Positions 6,219 through 15,641 of a stretch of DNA of 64,000 bases are shown piece after piece (within the stretch, counting starts at the first letter, position 1; each line of letters opens with the position of its first letter). The stretch lies in NCBI RefSeq assembly GCF_029946505.1, contig NZ_JARZHG010000017.1, positions 1 to 64,000 of the forward strand, read 5' to 3'. Below the pieces are notes generated by a model. That model was not told the origin of the DNA, searched no databases, and saw only the letters and a list, made by a program, of their open reading frames with translations. This DNA is from Polyangium sp. y55x31. Lineage in GTDB: Bacteria > Myxococcota_A > Polyangia > Polyangiales > Polyangiaceae. The position numbers were made by a program, and so were the translations under genes.

Positions 6219-9068
6219 CTACCGCACCGGCACGATCCGAAAGATCCCGCCCGGACCCACCACCCATCCAGGCTTCGCCCCCGGCGCGATCACCGCCGAG
6301 AACGCCGCCTCGTTTCCGGCCTGGCTCGCGTCCACGCGGCGCAGCGCCTTGCCATCCCAGCGCAGGAGCGTCGAGCCGTCTCCCACGATCCACACGTCGT
6401 TCGGCCCCGTCGCCGCCACGCTGCGGAGAATCACCGGGAGCCGCTTGCCGCCGTCGCGTTCGAGGTGAAACGCCTCGACCGTGGTGCCTTTTGCATGGAG
6501 CACCGCGCCGGCGAGGCCCACCGCCCAAGCCTCGCCGGGACCCGCCGCCGCCACGGAGAGCAGCGCGCCGTCGGGCGCGCGGTGGCGCGTGAAGGTGCGG
6601 CCGTCGAATCGAACGAGCGTGCCTTCGCCTTCGGGCAAGACGCGGCCGTCGGACGTGGAGGCGCCCGTGAGGCCGCCGGCGAACCAGGCGTCGTCGTCGG
6701 CGCGGACGGCCAGGTCGGCATAGGCCGCGGGCGGGAGGCCCGTGACGAGGCGGACGCCGCGCGGGCCGTGGATCACGGCGTGCGGGGTGTCGTCGCCGGC
6801 CGCGGAGACGGCCCAGATCGCGCCCGAGGGCGCGACCGTGACGGAGAGCAGATCGGAGAGCGGCGCGGGCTCGGGCGTCGCGCGTCCGCCGCGGACCGGC
6901 AGCCATCCCTCCGGCGCGAGCAGCGCGCCCTCGCCCGCGGCCGTCGGCGCGGCGCACCGCTGGCAGGAGAGCGATTTCGGTTTTCGCTCGGTGCATTGCG
7001 CGCAGAGGTTGCAATCCGGCTCGGGAGCATACCAGCAGAAAAACGGCTCCGGCTTGGGCAATTGGTAGAGCAGCCGCGCGTGGGCGCCGTCGTATTCGAC
7101 GACGCGGGCGCCGTCGTGCAGCCAGACGACGCCGCCCGGGCCCTCGGCGACGTGGAGGGCGGCGCGGAGCGGCTTCTGGCCGTCGACGTCGAGCACCACG
7201 CGTTCCAGGCGGTAAGACGCATCGGCGCCGACGATGGAGAGCGCGGCGCTCGGCGCGGCCGGCGGCGGCGGAGGCGAGGTCGTGCCTTCGAGATCGGCCT
7301 CGGCCCGAGGCTCGGGCGTGACGTGCCAGAGGCCGGCGTCGCCATAGATCCACACGTCGCCGCGGCCGCTCCCAGTGACGGAGAGGCCGCTGACTGGCTC
7401 GATCCCCAGGATGCGCCACCAGCGCTGGCCGTCGAAACGCGCGACGCCGCCGGTGATGCCCGTGGCCCAAACATCGTCACGGCCGCTCGCCCAGGTGGAC
7501 TTGAGCGGGACCGGGCTCTCGTGGTCGCCGAGGAGATCGGGGATCTCGGGCCCCTCGCCGTCCGGGAGGATCTTCGGCGTGACCCCGCGGCCGAATTCGA
7601 CGCAGACGGCAGGATCGCTGCTGCACAGGACTTCGCGACCACCGGCGCTCGCCGTGTGGGACAGCTTCGTTCCGTATTCGATCTCGACCTTCGAGAAGGC
7701 GGCGCGTAGCTCCCGCCGCTCGCGATAGGCCGAACCCGCGCGTTCGAGCACGCACGGGCGCACGGCGCCCCCGACACGTACGCCGAGCACGAGCAGCGCG
7801 CCCGACGGGCTGCGCGAGAGGTTCAAGGGGACGAACCTGCTCACGCGCGCCGGCACGCCTTCGGCAAACACCTCCTTGGGAAAACTCATCGACGGCACGC
7901 CGAGGTCGGACCAGGTCCGGCCGTCGTAATGGAAGAGCCGATCGGCGTCCTCGCCCGGGGCCTGCTCGCGCTTGCCGAGCACCCAGACGTCGTTCGGCGC
8001 CGCCGCGACCACGGATTGTACGTGCTGAAAAGGTTTTTCCGGGGAGAGACCTTCCCGCTGGACGCGATGGGCGATCGTGGGCTTCCAGGGCACGGCCGGG
8101 GTGGTGGGGCTTTCCTCGGTCCACTTGCCTTTCCGCTTGTCGACGACGCGCACGCCCTCCACCGGGCGAGATTCCGCGGTCTCCCGAACGGTGCCGTGAT
8201 CCACGAGCACCGGCCCGTCATCCGTATCCACGAGGAAGGCTCCGCCGGCGCGCGCGTCGATGCGGGAGACGGAGCCACGCACGCCGAGCTGATAGAGCGG
8301 TTTGCCCTCGGCATCGAGCGCGACGAGCGAGCCGTCGGAGGTGCCCGTGAGCACCGTGCCGTCGGTTCCGACGGCGACCTTCCGCGGGCCCTCGGGCAGG
8401 CTCGGATCGAGCGAAGGGAAGCGGCTGACGTGCACGCTCCACACGGGCTCGCCGTCCGGTCCGATGCGGGAGACTTTGCTCCCATCGGAGACGGCCATCA
8501 CGCCGCCGCGGGCGTCGATGTCGGAGAAGGCGAGAAAGACCTCGCGCAAAGGTTTGCCGCTCGCGGCGTCGAGCACGTGCATGCGCCTCTTGCCCTGGGG
8601 GTTCGGGCCGGAGAACTCGAACACGAAGAGGCGATCGCCTTCGGGTTTGGGGGCCGTCCCCGCGGGGGCGCTGCGGAAGAGGCGCCAGGTAAAACCTCCT
8701 TTTTGGAGCGACGTCCGAAAGGTCTCGCGGCCGCTTCCATCGATGCGGAGGACGTACGGCGTGTAGGGGTTCTTCGGCTCGCGCTCCATCACGACGGCGT
8801 AGGCACCACCGTCGGGCGCGCCAACCACCGCGAGCGCCCACCCGATCGGCACCTCGTAAAGTTCGTCGCCGTCGGGGCCGTATGCCGTGAGCACCGTCTT
8901 CGCGTCCAAGCCGGAGAGCTCGACGTGCGGCAACCGAGGCGCAGGCGCGGGGGCGGCCGCGGGAGCCTTGGCCGAAGCCGAGGGCGCCGGGACGTGCGCG
9001 GGGGGCGGCGGCGGCGGCGCGGCGCTGCACGCGCTGGCGAGGAGAAGGGGGACGAGCGCGCGCCTCAC
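6219..9068 (-). CDS. Beta-propeller-like lipoprotein with Cys-rich insert
   Basis: A 949-residue predicted lipoprotein. I chose the GTG at 9068 because it overlaps the upstream stop (GTGA) and is followed directly by a leader with a lipobox (L-A-S-A-C, Cys14) and a Pro/Ala-rich linker; the same frame stays open further upstream but only as the mirror of the neighbouring gene. The body is rich in propeller-type phrases (N-D-V-W-V-L-G, D-G-R-T-W-S-D, G-D-V-W-I-Y-G, N-D-V-W-I-V-G-D), suggesting several Kelch/WD-like blades. Around plus-strand 6945–7050 there is a Cys cluster with the pattern C-x6-C-x2-C-x2-C and then C-x2-C, which may bind a metal. It is probably an envelope protein paired with the preceding lipoprotein; function unknown. 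Confidence 0.75.
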   Translation of the reverse strand: MRRALVPLLLASACSAAPPPPPPAHVPAPSASAKAPAAAPAPAPRLPHVELSGLDAKTVLTAYGPDGDELYEVPIGWALAVVGAPDGGAYAVVMEREPKNPYTPYVLRIDGSGRETFRTSLQKGGFTWRLFRSAPAGTAPKPEGDRLFVFEFSGPNPQGKRRMHVLDAASGKPLREVFLAFSDIDARGGVMAVSDGSKVSRIGPDGEPVWSVHVSRFPSLDPSLPEGPRKVAVGTDGTVLTGTSDGSLVALDAEGKPLYQLGVRGSVSRIDARAGGAFLVDTDDGPVLVDHGTVRETAESRPVEGVRVVDKRKGKWTEESPTTPAVPWKPTIAHRVQREGLSPEKPFQHVQSVVAAAPNDVWVLGKREQAPGEDADRLFHYDGRTWSDLGVPSMSFPKEVFAEGVPARVSRFVPLNLSRSPSGALLVLGVRVGGAVRPCVLERAGSAYRERRELRAAFSKVEIEYGTKLSHTASAGGREVLCSSDPAVCVEFGRGVTPKILPDGEGPEIPDLLGDHESPVPLKSTWASGRDDVWATGITGGVARFDGQRWWRILGIEPVSGLSVTGSGRGDVWIYGDAGLWHVTPEPRAEADLEGTTSPPPPPAAPSAALSIVGADASYRLERVVLDVDGQKPLRAALHVAEGPGGVVWLHDGARVVEYDGAHARLLYQLPKPEPFFCWYAPEPDCNLCAQCTERKPKSLSCQRCAAPTAAGEGALLAPEGWLPVRGGRATPEPAPLSDLLSVTVAPSGAIWAVSAAGDDTPHAVIHGPRGVRLVTGLPPAAYADLAVRADDDAWFAGGLTGASTSDGRVLPEGEGTLVRFDGRTFTRHRAPDGALLSVAAAGPGEAWAVGLAGAVLHAKGTTVEAFHLERDGGKRLPVILRSVAATGPNDVWIVGDGSTLLRWDGKALRRVDASQAGNEAAFSAVIAPGAKPGWVVGPGGIFRIVPVR

Positions 9069-10354
9069 GGCTTCCCTCCCGGCACGCGGAACACGGCGCC
9101 CATGCGGATTTCCTCGTCGCCTTGGGTCGTCTTGGCCGCCGGATCGCTGCCCACGAGCCAGAGCTCGCCCGAGGGGCTCCGCCATGCGTGCGCAATCAAA
9201 AGCGGAGGCGCGGCGCGGCGGAGCGTGGCGCCGTCCCAGCGATAAAGCGCCTTCTCGCCGAGCAGCCAAAAATCCTTCCCGTCGCCCTTCCTGTACGTCG
9301 CGCCGGGCGTTTCGAATCGCTGCCCGCCGCCCTTGCCGACGTCCCAGCGGACGAGCTGCTCTTTTCCCTCGACCTCGGCGCCGAGGATCCACGCGGCTTC
9401 TTTCGCGTCGAACCAGATGTCGTTCACCGCTTCGAGCCCGAGCGAGAGCGGCGTCCAGGAGAGGCCATTGCCGCGCCACGCGCTCTCGCCGGACACCCAG
9501 AGCCAGAGATCGTCGGGCGCGCGCGCCGCGATTTGCGCGTCGGGCCCGTATGCCAGGTCGTTCGGCAGGGGCACGCGCCGGCCGTCGAGGAGGAGCAGAT
9601 TGCCGCCATAAGCATTGACGAGCACGGCGGAGCCCTCCAGGTGGAGCGAGGCGCCGTCGACCGAGAGCTCGACGGCATGCGCGCCATCGCCACGCCCGGC
9701 CGAACCGGGGTAGACGTAGTCCTCCGCGCCTTGCTCGCACGCCCAGCGGCCCTTCTTGCCGAGCCGCGATTCGACCACGCTCGCGCGCATGCCGCCCGTC
9801 TCCACGAGGGCACGGACGATCACGTCGTCGCCGTCGATCCGGATCGAGCTCCACGACACCGGAAGGGCGCAGCTCGGGCCGAAGGGTTGACAGTCCTCGA
9901 CCGCCTTCTTGGCGCACATGGCGGGCTGTTTCGCGCAATCGACGAGCGTGCCGCAGCAGCTATCGGTGAAGCACTGGGGCGTGCCGCGATCGACGACACG
10001 CGCGCCGTCCCAGCGCAGCACGTGGCCGTCGGCCGCGACCATCCACACGTCGCGCTCGCTCCGCGCGTCCACGCTGACGATCGTGGGCATCTGCGGCGGC
10101 AGCGGCACCGGCTCGAAGCGGCCCGCGAACGTGGCCACCGGGCCCGCGGCGAGCGTCTGGACGGGAGGTTCGTCCATCTGGAGGAGGCTCAGCTTCGGCG
10201 GCTCCGCGGGGCTCTTGGCCGCCTCCGTGGGCGCGGGCGACGCCGCGGGGGTTGGGGGCGGGGGGAGCGGCGGGCCGCTGCACGCAAAAAGCGTGATCAG
10301 TGCGAAGGAGGGCAGGGCGCGCGCCGCGCGCGTCGGACCGTGGGAATTCGCCAT
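9065..10354 (-). CDS. Propeller-like lipoprotein
   Basis: A 429-residue predicted lipoprotein. The start is set at the ATG at 10354, because the following residues give a leader and lipobox (L-F-A-C, Cys25) and then a Pro-rich linker; the frame is open upstream without protein-like sequence. The phrases R-D-V-W-M-V-A, D-D-L-W-L-W-V and D-G-A-T-L-R-R resemble the propeller blades of the downstream lipoprotein, so the two look like diverged relatives. A Cys-rich patch of eight cysteines (about residues 118–154) may be disulphide-bonded in the periplasm or outside. The stop overlaps the next gene's GTG by 4 nt, implying coupled translation. Confidence 0.7.
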   Translation of the reverse strand: MANSHGPTRAARALPSFALITLFACSGPPLPPPPTPAASPAPTEAAKSPAEPPKLSLLQMDEPPVQTLAAGPVATFAGRFEPVPLPPQMPTIVSVDARSERDVWMVAADGHVLRWDGARVVDRGTPQCFTDSCCGTLVDCAKQPAMCAKKAVEDCQPFGPSCALPVSWSSIRIDGDDVIVRALVETGGMRASVVESRLGKKGRWACEQGAEDYVYPGSAGRGDGAHAVELSVDGASLHLEGSAVLVNAYGGNLLLLDGRRVPLPNDLAYGPDAQIAARAPDDLWLWVSGESAWRGNGLSWTPLSLGLEAVNDIWFDAKEAAWILGAEVEGKEQLVRWDVGKGGGQRFETPGATYRKGDGKDFWLLGEKALYRWDGATLRRAAPPLLIAHAWRSPSGELWLVGSDPAAKTTQGDEEIRMGAVFRVPGGKP

Positions 10355-10512
10355 GAGCGAAGAGGGAAGGTCGACGATCTGGGGAGTTTCGTCAATGCGG
10401 TTCTGGCGCGCGTGAAGGCGGCGCGAGGCATTTACGAGAGGCGGATCGCGAGCCATGACCAAGCGTGGAGGCTCAGGGGCGCGGCTCGGCAGAACGGGCA
10501 AAGGGGGGAGAG

Positions 10513-12765
10513 ATGCGGCACCGGAAGTTCGGGGGAATCGGGCTCGCGCTCCTCGCTTCGCTGCTCGGATGCAGGGGCCGATCGGAGACCACGGTGCCTC
10601 CGTCGGGCTCCCTCGGAGATCGGGAGGTGCGGGCGCTGCTCGATCGCATGACGCTCGAAGAAAAAGTCGGCCAGATGAACCAGTACATCGCGCCGATCTA
10701 CGCCCGAAGCATCGATTCGCCCGATCTCGCAGAAAAACTCGACGATCTCCTCGCGCGGGGGCTCGTCGGCTCTTTCCTGTTCGTGACGGATGCCGCGGAG
10801 GCGAACGCGCTCCAGGAGAAGGCCTCGCGCGCTCGGCTCGGCATTCCGTTGATCTTCGGGATCGACGCGGTGCACGGCCTCGCCCCCGTGCGCGGCGCGA
10901 CGATCTTCCCCACGCCGATCGGCATGGCCGCCTCGTTCGACGACGATCTCGTGGAGCGCAGCGCGGAGGTCACGGCGCGCGAGATGCGGGCCACGGGCAT
11001 GCATTGGGCGTTTTATCCGGTCCTCGACGTGGCGCGTGATCCGAGGTGGGGCCGGACGGCGGAGACGTTCGGCGAGGAGCCATTCGTCGTCGCGTCGATG
11101 GGCCGCGCCACCGTCCGCGGCTTGCAGGGCCCGGACCGCTCGCATCTCCGCGCTCTCGCTTGCCTCAAGCATTTCCTCGGCCCGGGCTTGCCCCTCGGCG
11201 GCCGGAACATGGGGCCCGTGGACGTCTCGGAGCGGACCTTGCGCGGGGCGTTTCTCCCGCCGTTCCAGGCCGGCGTGGAGGCGGGGGCGCTGTCGGTGAT
11301 GGCGGCGTACAACGAGGTCAACGGGGTGCCGAGCCACGTCTCGGGCGAGCTGCTCACGGGCATCCTCCGGGGTGAATGGGGCTTTCGTGGGTTCGTCGTG
11401 AGCGACTGGGAGGGCATCGAGATGCTCCACACGACGCACCACGTGGCGGAGACGCAGAAGGACGCGATCCGGCAGGCGGTGCTCGCCGGCGTGGACATGC
11501 ACATGCACGGCGAGGGATTTACGAAGCCGCTGCTCGAGCTCGTGCAGGAGGGCGTGGTCCCCGCCGCTCGTATCGACGAGGCCGCGTGGCGCATCCTGCG
11601 GGTGAAGCACGCGCTCGGCCTGTTCGAGCAGCGGTACGTGGATACGTCGCGTGTCTCCTCGGTGCTCGCGGCGCCGGAGCACCTCACGGTGGCCCTCGAA
11701 GCGGCGAGGAAATCCCTCGTGCTCTTGCGGAACGAGGGAGACCTCTTGCCCTTGCGCAAGAACCTGAAGAAGGTCCTCGTCACCGGGCCCAATGCGGACA
11801 ATACGGCCTTGCTCGGGGACTGGACCGCGCCGCAGCCCGCAGAGAACGTGATCACGGTGCTGGAGGGCATTCGCGCGGCGGTGTCTCCGGCGACCGAGGT
11901 TCGATTCGTGGATTCCGGCCGGGTGTTCGAGGAGACGAGCGAGGCCCTCGCGCTCGCAACCGAACAAGCCCGCGACGCCGACGTGGCCATCGTGGTGCTC
12001 GGCGAGAACGAGACACGTTACGACGAGGCCGGCGTCCTCGACCGGCACCGGCGCGAGCGAACCGGCGGCGAGGGCGCCGATCGCGCCGATCTGACGCTCG
12101 TTGGCCGGCAAATGGAGCTCGTCCGTGCGGTCGTCGAGACGGGCACGCCGACGGTCGTGGTGCTCGTGAACGGCCGACCCCTCGCGATTCCGTGGATCGC
12201 CAGGAACGTCCCCGCCGTGCTCGAAGCCTTCGAGCCGGGCCTCGTCGGGGGCCGGGCCGTCGCGGAGGTGCTCTTCGGCGACGTGAGCCCGAGCGGCCGG
12301 CTGCCGATCTCCATTCCGCGCTCCGTGGGGCAATTGCCCGTCCATTACAATCACCCGCCGTCGGCGGAGGGGTCGTACGTCGACGAGAGCGCGACGCCGC
12401 TTTACGCCTTTGGCCATGGATTGAGCTACACCCGGTTCGCCTATTCGAACCTCCGGGTCCCCGAGCGAATCCGGCGAGGGGAGGCGGCCTGGGCCTCCGT
12501 CGTCGTCCGCAACGCCGGCACCCGCGAGGCCGACGAGGTGGTGCTCATGTTCGTGCGCGACGTCGTCTCCAGCGTGACCCAGCCGGTGCGGCAGCTCGGC
12601 GGATTTCAGCGGGTGCATCTTTCCCCGGGGGAAAGCCGGGTCGTCCACTTCCGGATCCCGTTCGAGGTGCTTTCGCTTCATGACCCCCGGGGGGAGGGGG
12701 TCGTGGAGCCGGGACGGTTCGAGGTGTCGATCGGCGGCCTTTCCGCGTCGTGGATCGTCGAATGA
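10513..12765 (+). CDS. bglX: Glycoside hydrolase family 3 beta-glucosidase lipoprotein
   Basis: A 750-residue GH3 enzyme, expected to release terminal beta-D-glucose from glucosides or short glucans. ATG 10513 is chosen because a GGGGGGAG ribosome binding site precedes it and the product begins with a leader and lipobox (L-L-G-C, Cys20), so it is envelope-anchored. The N-terminal (alpha/beta)8-type domain spans about 35–345, with E-E-K-V-G-Q-M near its start, K-H-F, and the nucleophile motif V-V-S-D-W at Asp298. The second GH3 domain covers about 390–610 (V-L-V-T-G-P-N-A; A-V-L-E-A-F-E-P-G), and a fibronectin-III-like domain ends the protein. Length and domain order match BglX-type enzymes. 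The stop overlaps the next ATG (ATGA). Substrate range cannot be read from sequence. Confidence 0.9.
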   Translation: MRHRKFGGIGLALLASLLGCRGRSETTVPPSGSLGDREVRALLDRMTLEEKVGQMNQYIAPIYARSIDSPDLAEKLDDLLARGLVGSFLFVTDAAEANALQEKASRARLGIPLIFGIDAVHGLAPVRGATIFPTPIGMAASFDDDLVERSAEVTAREMRATGMHWAFYPVLDVARDPRWGRTAETFGEEPFVVASMGRATVRGLQGPDRSHLRALACLKHFLGPGLPLGGRNMGPVDVSERTLRGAFLPPFQAGVEAGALSVMAAYNEVNGVPSHVSGELLTGILRGEWGFRGFVVSDWEGIEMLHTTHHVAETQKDAIRQAVLAGVDMHMHGEGFTKPLLELVQEGVVPAARIDEAAWRILRVKHALGLFEQRYVDTSRVSSVLAAPEHLTVALEAARKSLVLLRNEGDLLPLRKNLKKVLVTGPNADNTALLGDWTAPQPAENVITVLEGIRAAVSPATEVRFVDSGRVFEETSEALALATEQARDADVAIVVLGENETRYDEAGVLDRHRRERTGGEGADRADLTLVGRQMELVRAVVETGTPTVVVLVNGRPLAIPWIARNVPAVLEAFEPGLVGGRAVAEVLFGDVSPSGRLPISIPRSVGQLPVHYNHPPSAEGSYVDESATPLYAFGHGLSYTRFAYSNLRVPERIRRGEAAWASVVVRNAGTREADEVVLMFVRDVVSSVTQPVRQLGGFQRVHLSPGESRVVHFRIPFEVLSLHDPRGEGVVEPGRFEVSIGGLSASWIVE

Positions 12766-13865
12766 CGCTTCCCCCACGCGGCGCCCGCTCGTGTAGGCTC
12801 GGCGTCGTGGATCGCCTTCTCGCTCTCCCCTTGTCGGCGCTGTGCGTCGGGGCGCTCTGGCTCGTGCTTTCGCTCGTGCTCGTCGTCGCGTGGCTCCTCG
12901 CGCGGAGGCCCGTTCGGCGCGTGGACGAGGTCATCGCGGGCCGCGGCGCGCTCCGGCGAGGCCCCGCATGCATCGGCGGTAAGGTCGAGCTCGCGCCCGA
13001 CGCGCCGGTCCCGCTCGAGGTGACGATCGCCCAGACGGGGACGCCGAAGAAGGTGTTCTACTCGATGCCGCAAAACGTGCGGGACATCAAAACGGTTCAC
13101 TATACGAACTGGGAGACGTTGAACGAAAAGGTCGAGGCGCGTCCTTTTTTCGTGCGTTGCGCGGACGGCGAGCGTGTTCGGGTCGAGCCGCCCGCGAACG
13201 TGAAATTCCGCGGCAAGATGGATGTTTGCGTGGAGCACACGGAGCTGTTCCGCAGCTTCGAGGCCCGGCTGCGCGCGGGGGACGAGGTGTTCATCGAGGG
13301 CACGCTCTCGCGCTTCGAGCCGGAGCCCGCGCCGGAGCCTGCGCCGGAGCCGGAGAAGAAGGGCGGCGGCGGGTATCGTGCGGCGGCTCCGCGGGAGGTC
13401 GTCCCGCCGGAGGTCGTCCCTTCGATGTGGATCCTCGGGCCGCGCGAGGGAAAGCCCATGCTGATCGCGCGGCAGCCTTTCCGCCGGCCGATCCCGGGCG
13501 CTCTGGAGCGACGGCGCGTGCACGATGTCGGTGTCGGGTTCTGGTTTGTCGCGGTGATCGGCGCGCTCGCGCAGATCGTGCTGCAATTTCCCCTCCTGGA
13601 TTGGGCGTACGGCGTGATTGCCGTCGCCGCCGGCGTGATGATGCTGCTCGCCGTGGGGATGGCTTTCGAAAAGTCGACGCTCCCCGAGCCGGAGGATGGG
13701 CTGGAAGCGGCGGTGACGAAGAAGGAGCACCCAGCGCCGCTCCACATCCCGTGGCACCAGACGAACCTCCAGGGCGCGGACCGGGTCGTGGGGTCGACGG
13801 ACCCGAATGCGGGGCTCGGGACCGGCGTGGACGAAAATGGCGAGGGGTACGGGAGGATCGGATAG
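12762..13865 (+). CDS. GIDE-like membrane protein
   Basis: About 367 residues from the ATG overlapping the GH3 stop (ATGA at 12762–12765); a GTG at 12807, just before the first membrane segment, is an alternative. A hydrophobic segment at about residues 20–45 is followed by a soluble domain of roughly 200 residues and then two more hydrophobic segments (about 255–305). The soluble part resembles the GIDE domain found in mitochondrial MUL1-type E3 ligases and in many bacterial membrane proteins (F-F-V-R-C-A-D-G, H-T-E-L-F-R-S-F, G-D-E-V-F-I-E-G). It has no RING domain, so ubiquitin-ligase activity is not implied. A short E-P-A-P-E-P repeat sits before the second membrane region. It is followed 14 bp later by another membrane protein gene. 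Confidence 0.6.
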   Translation: MTLPPRGARSCRLGVVDRLLALPLSALCVGALWLVLSLVLVVAWLLARRPVRRVDEVIAGRGALRRGPACIGGKVELAPDAPVPLEVTIAQTGTPKKVFYSMPQNVRDIKTVHYTNWETLNEKVEARPFFVRCADGERVRVEPPANVKFRGKMDVCVEHTELFRSFEARLRAGDEVFIEGTLSRFEPEPAPEPAPEPEKKGGGGYRAAAPREVVPPEVVPSMWILGPREGKPMLIARQPFRRPIPGALERRRVHDVGVGFWFVAVIGALAQIVLQFPLLDWAYGVIAVAAGVMMLLAVGMAFEKSTLPEPEDGLEAAVTKKEHPAPLHIPWHQTNLQGADRVVGSTDPNAGLGTGVDENGEGYGRIG

Positions 13866-13879
13866 GGAGGCGTGGTCAG

Positions 13880-14439
13880 GTGCATCTGCTCCAGCATTTC
13901 ACCTGGTTGCTCGGACTTCTCGTCGGCATCGGCATCGGCGTCGCGATGCTCGTGCTCCATGCGACGTCGCTCGGCATGTGGCTGCACCGATACATCGCCG
14001 AGCCGAGCCGGCGGCGGCTGCTGCTCGCCACGGTGAGCTTTGCGGCGACGTTCGTGGTCACGCGCGCGCTGGCCTGGGCGATCAATCACCACGTCGGCCC
14101 GTTCGGCAACGTGTACATCGGCGGCAGGCACATCCACCATCTCGTATGGGGAATCCTGGCCTCTTGGCGATCGGCCTCTGCTGGGTGCTGGGCGTCGGCG
14201 AAGGCGGGAGCGCGCGGTCGGTGCTCGCCGCGCGCTTCCTGTCGCTGCTTTATGGAGCTTGCGCGGCCTTGACCCTCGACGAGTTCGCGCTGTGGTTGAA
14301 CCTGGAGGATGTGTACTGGGCCAAGGAGGGACGCGAGAGCATCGATGCGGTCGTGATTTTCGCCTCGGTGCTGCTCACGATTCTCCTCGCCGCGCCGCTC
14401 GTCCGCGGGATTCGGCGCGAGTCGCAATCGCCTCGTTGA
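13880..14439 (+). pseudogene. Integral membrane protein split by a one-base frameshift
   Basis: GTG 13880 (GGGAGG nine bases upstream) opens a membrane protein with a hydrophobic N-terminus and a conserved-looking G-G-R-H-I-H-H-L-V-W-G-I segment. After the Leu codon at 14156–14158 this frame degenerates. The frame starting one base earlier (14161) continues the protein as L-L-A-I-G-L-C-W-V-L and ends with L-N-L-E-D-V-Y-W and a last hydrophobic helix, stopping at 14439. Adding one G in the GG at 14158–14159 would restore a single protein of about 186 residues. I recall intact relatives in which the H-I-H-H segment runs directly into such a helix. Either the gene is broken or this is a sequencing error at a G run. 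Confidence 0.7.
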
Positions 14440-14479
14440 TCGAAGAGGCTTCGAGGGGCGCGCCGCCGCGACTGCGCGG

Positions 14480-15517
14480 TCAATGAAAGACCGCTCGAAA
14501 CACGGAGCGCCGCGCGGATCTCTTGCGTTGGGCGATGGAGAGGCCGAGCAAGGAGCCGGCGACCACGACCCCCGCCGCGACGAGCTCGCGGTGTTTCGAG
14601 AGCCAGAACTGCGCGCTCCACGGGCGCGCCCGCGCGTCGAACGCGCCATGCGCGCCGTGATCCCCCGGAACGGGCGCCCACAGGTTGTTTTTTCGATCCG
14701 GGTGCGCAGGCTCGTCCGTCTGCTGCGCATCGTACCCCATGTGCGCGACGTACCTGTCCGCGAGGCGCGGCGCAATACGCTCGGCCGCGATCGCCTTCAC
14801 CGTCGAAAACCCCAGATAAAGCTCCCGTCTGTCCTGGTGCGCGGCAAACACCACGGCCTCGGCGGCCACCTCCGGCTGAAAGATCGGCGGCACCGGCTGC
14901 GGGCGCCTCGGGAGCCGCGAGAGGACCCAGTCGAACTGGGGCGTGTTCACCGCCGGGAGCTGCACGATGCAGAGCCGCACGTTGCTCCCGTCGTGCAAGA
15001 GCTCCGTGAACAGGGCCTCCGAGAACCCCATGACGGCGTGCTTTGCAGCGCAATACGCGGATTGCAGCGGGATGCTCCGGTACGCGAGGGCCGAGCCGAC
15101 CTGGACGATGACGCCGCGATCCCGCGGCCGCATCCTGCGGAGAGCCGCGAGCGTGCCGTAGACGTATCCGAGATAGGTCACCTCCGTGACCCGCTTGAAT
15201 TCGGCAGGCGTCATCAGGTGCGCCGGCGAAAACACGCTCACCATGGCGTTGTTCACCCAGATGTCGATGGGCCCGAAGGCCTCCTCGACCGCCGACGCCG
15301 CGCGTTCGACGGCGTCCGCGTCGGATACATCCGTGGGCAACACGAGCGCCTGCCCGCCCGCCGCTTCGACCTCCCGACGCGCCGCCTCGAGCCCGTCCAC
15401 GCCCCGCGCGAGGAGCCCGATCCGCGCGTTCGTCTTGGCAAACTCCCGCACGATGGCGCGCCCGACCCCGGCCGACGCCCCCGTCACCACGACGACTTCG
15501 TGATTGCGCATTCCCAT
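14480..15517 (-). CDS. Short-chain dehydrogenase/reductase with C-terminal membrane helix
   Basis: A 345-residue SDR from ATG 15517; the frame is open to 15664 but the upstream residues do not look like an SDR. The nucleotide-binding motif T-G-A-S-A-G-V-G is at residues 12–19, N-N-A at 89–91, and the catalytic set is Ser142, Tyr155 (Y-C-A-A-K) and Lys159. The first 260 residues form the usual SDR fold. An extra tail ends in a hydrophobic segment (about 313–335) and a basic end, so the enzyme may be membrane-tethered. Substrate is unknown. It lies 124 bp behind the debranching-type glycosidase on the same strand. Confidence 0.85.
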   Translation of the reverse strand: MGMRNHEVVVVTGASAGVGRAIVREFAKTNARIGLLARGVDGLEAARREVEAAGGQALVLPTDVSDADAVERAASAVEEAFGPIDIWVNNAMVSVFSPAHLMTPAEFKRVTEVTYLGYVYGTLAALRRMRPRDRGVIVQVGSALAYRSIPLQSAYCAAKHAVMGFSEALFTELLHDGSNVRLCIVQLPAVNTPQFDWVLSRLPRRPQPVPPIFQPEVAAEAVVFAAHQDRRELYLGFSTVKAIAAERIAPRLADRYVAHMGYDAQQTDEPAHPDRKNNLWAPVPGDHGAHGAFDARARPWSAQFWLSKHRELVAAGVVVAGSLLGLSIAQRKRSARRSVFRAVFH

Positions 15518-15641
15518 GGCCGCGGAGCCGTGCAGCGCGCGTGCCGGGCGCGACGCCCGAGCGAAGTGGCGAACCCAGCGCACGGGGCGCGTGACTTCGA
15601 AGCATGCGAGGATGCCGAGAGCGGCGGCGTTTGGCTCGTCG

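Noticed and set aside
9069-9938. A 5' extension of the propeller lipoprotein upstream of GTG 9068
   Set aside because: The added residues are Arg-rich mirror sequence of the neighbouring lipoprotein gene; the lipobox and GTGA overlap fix the start at 9068.
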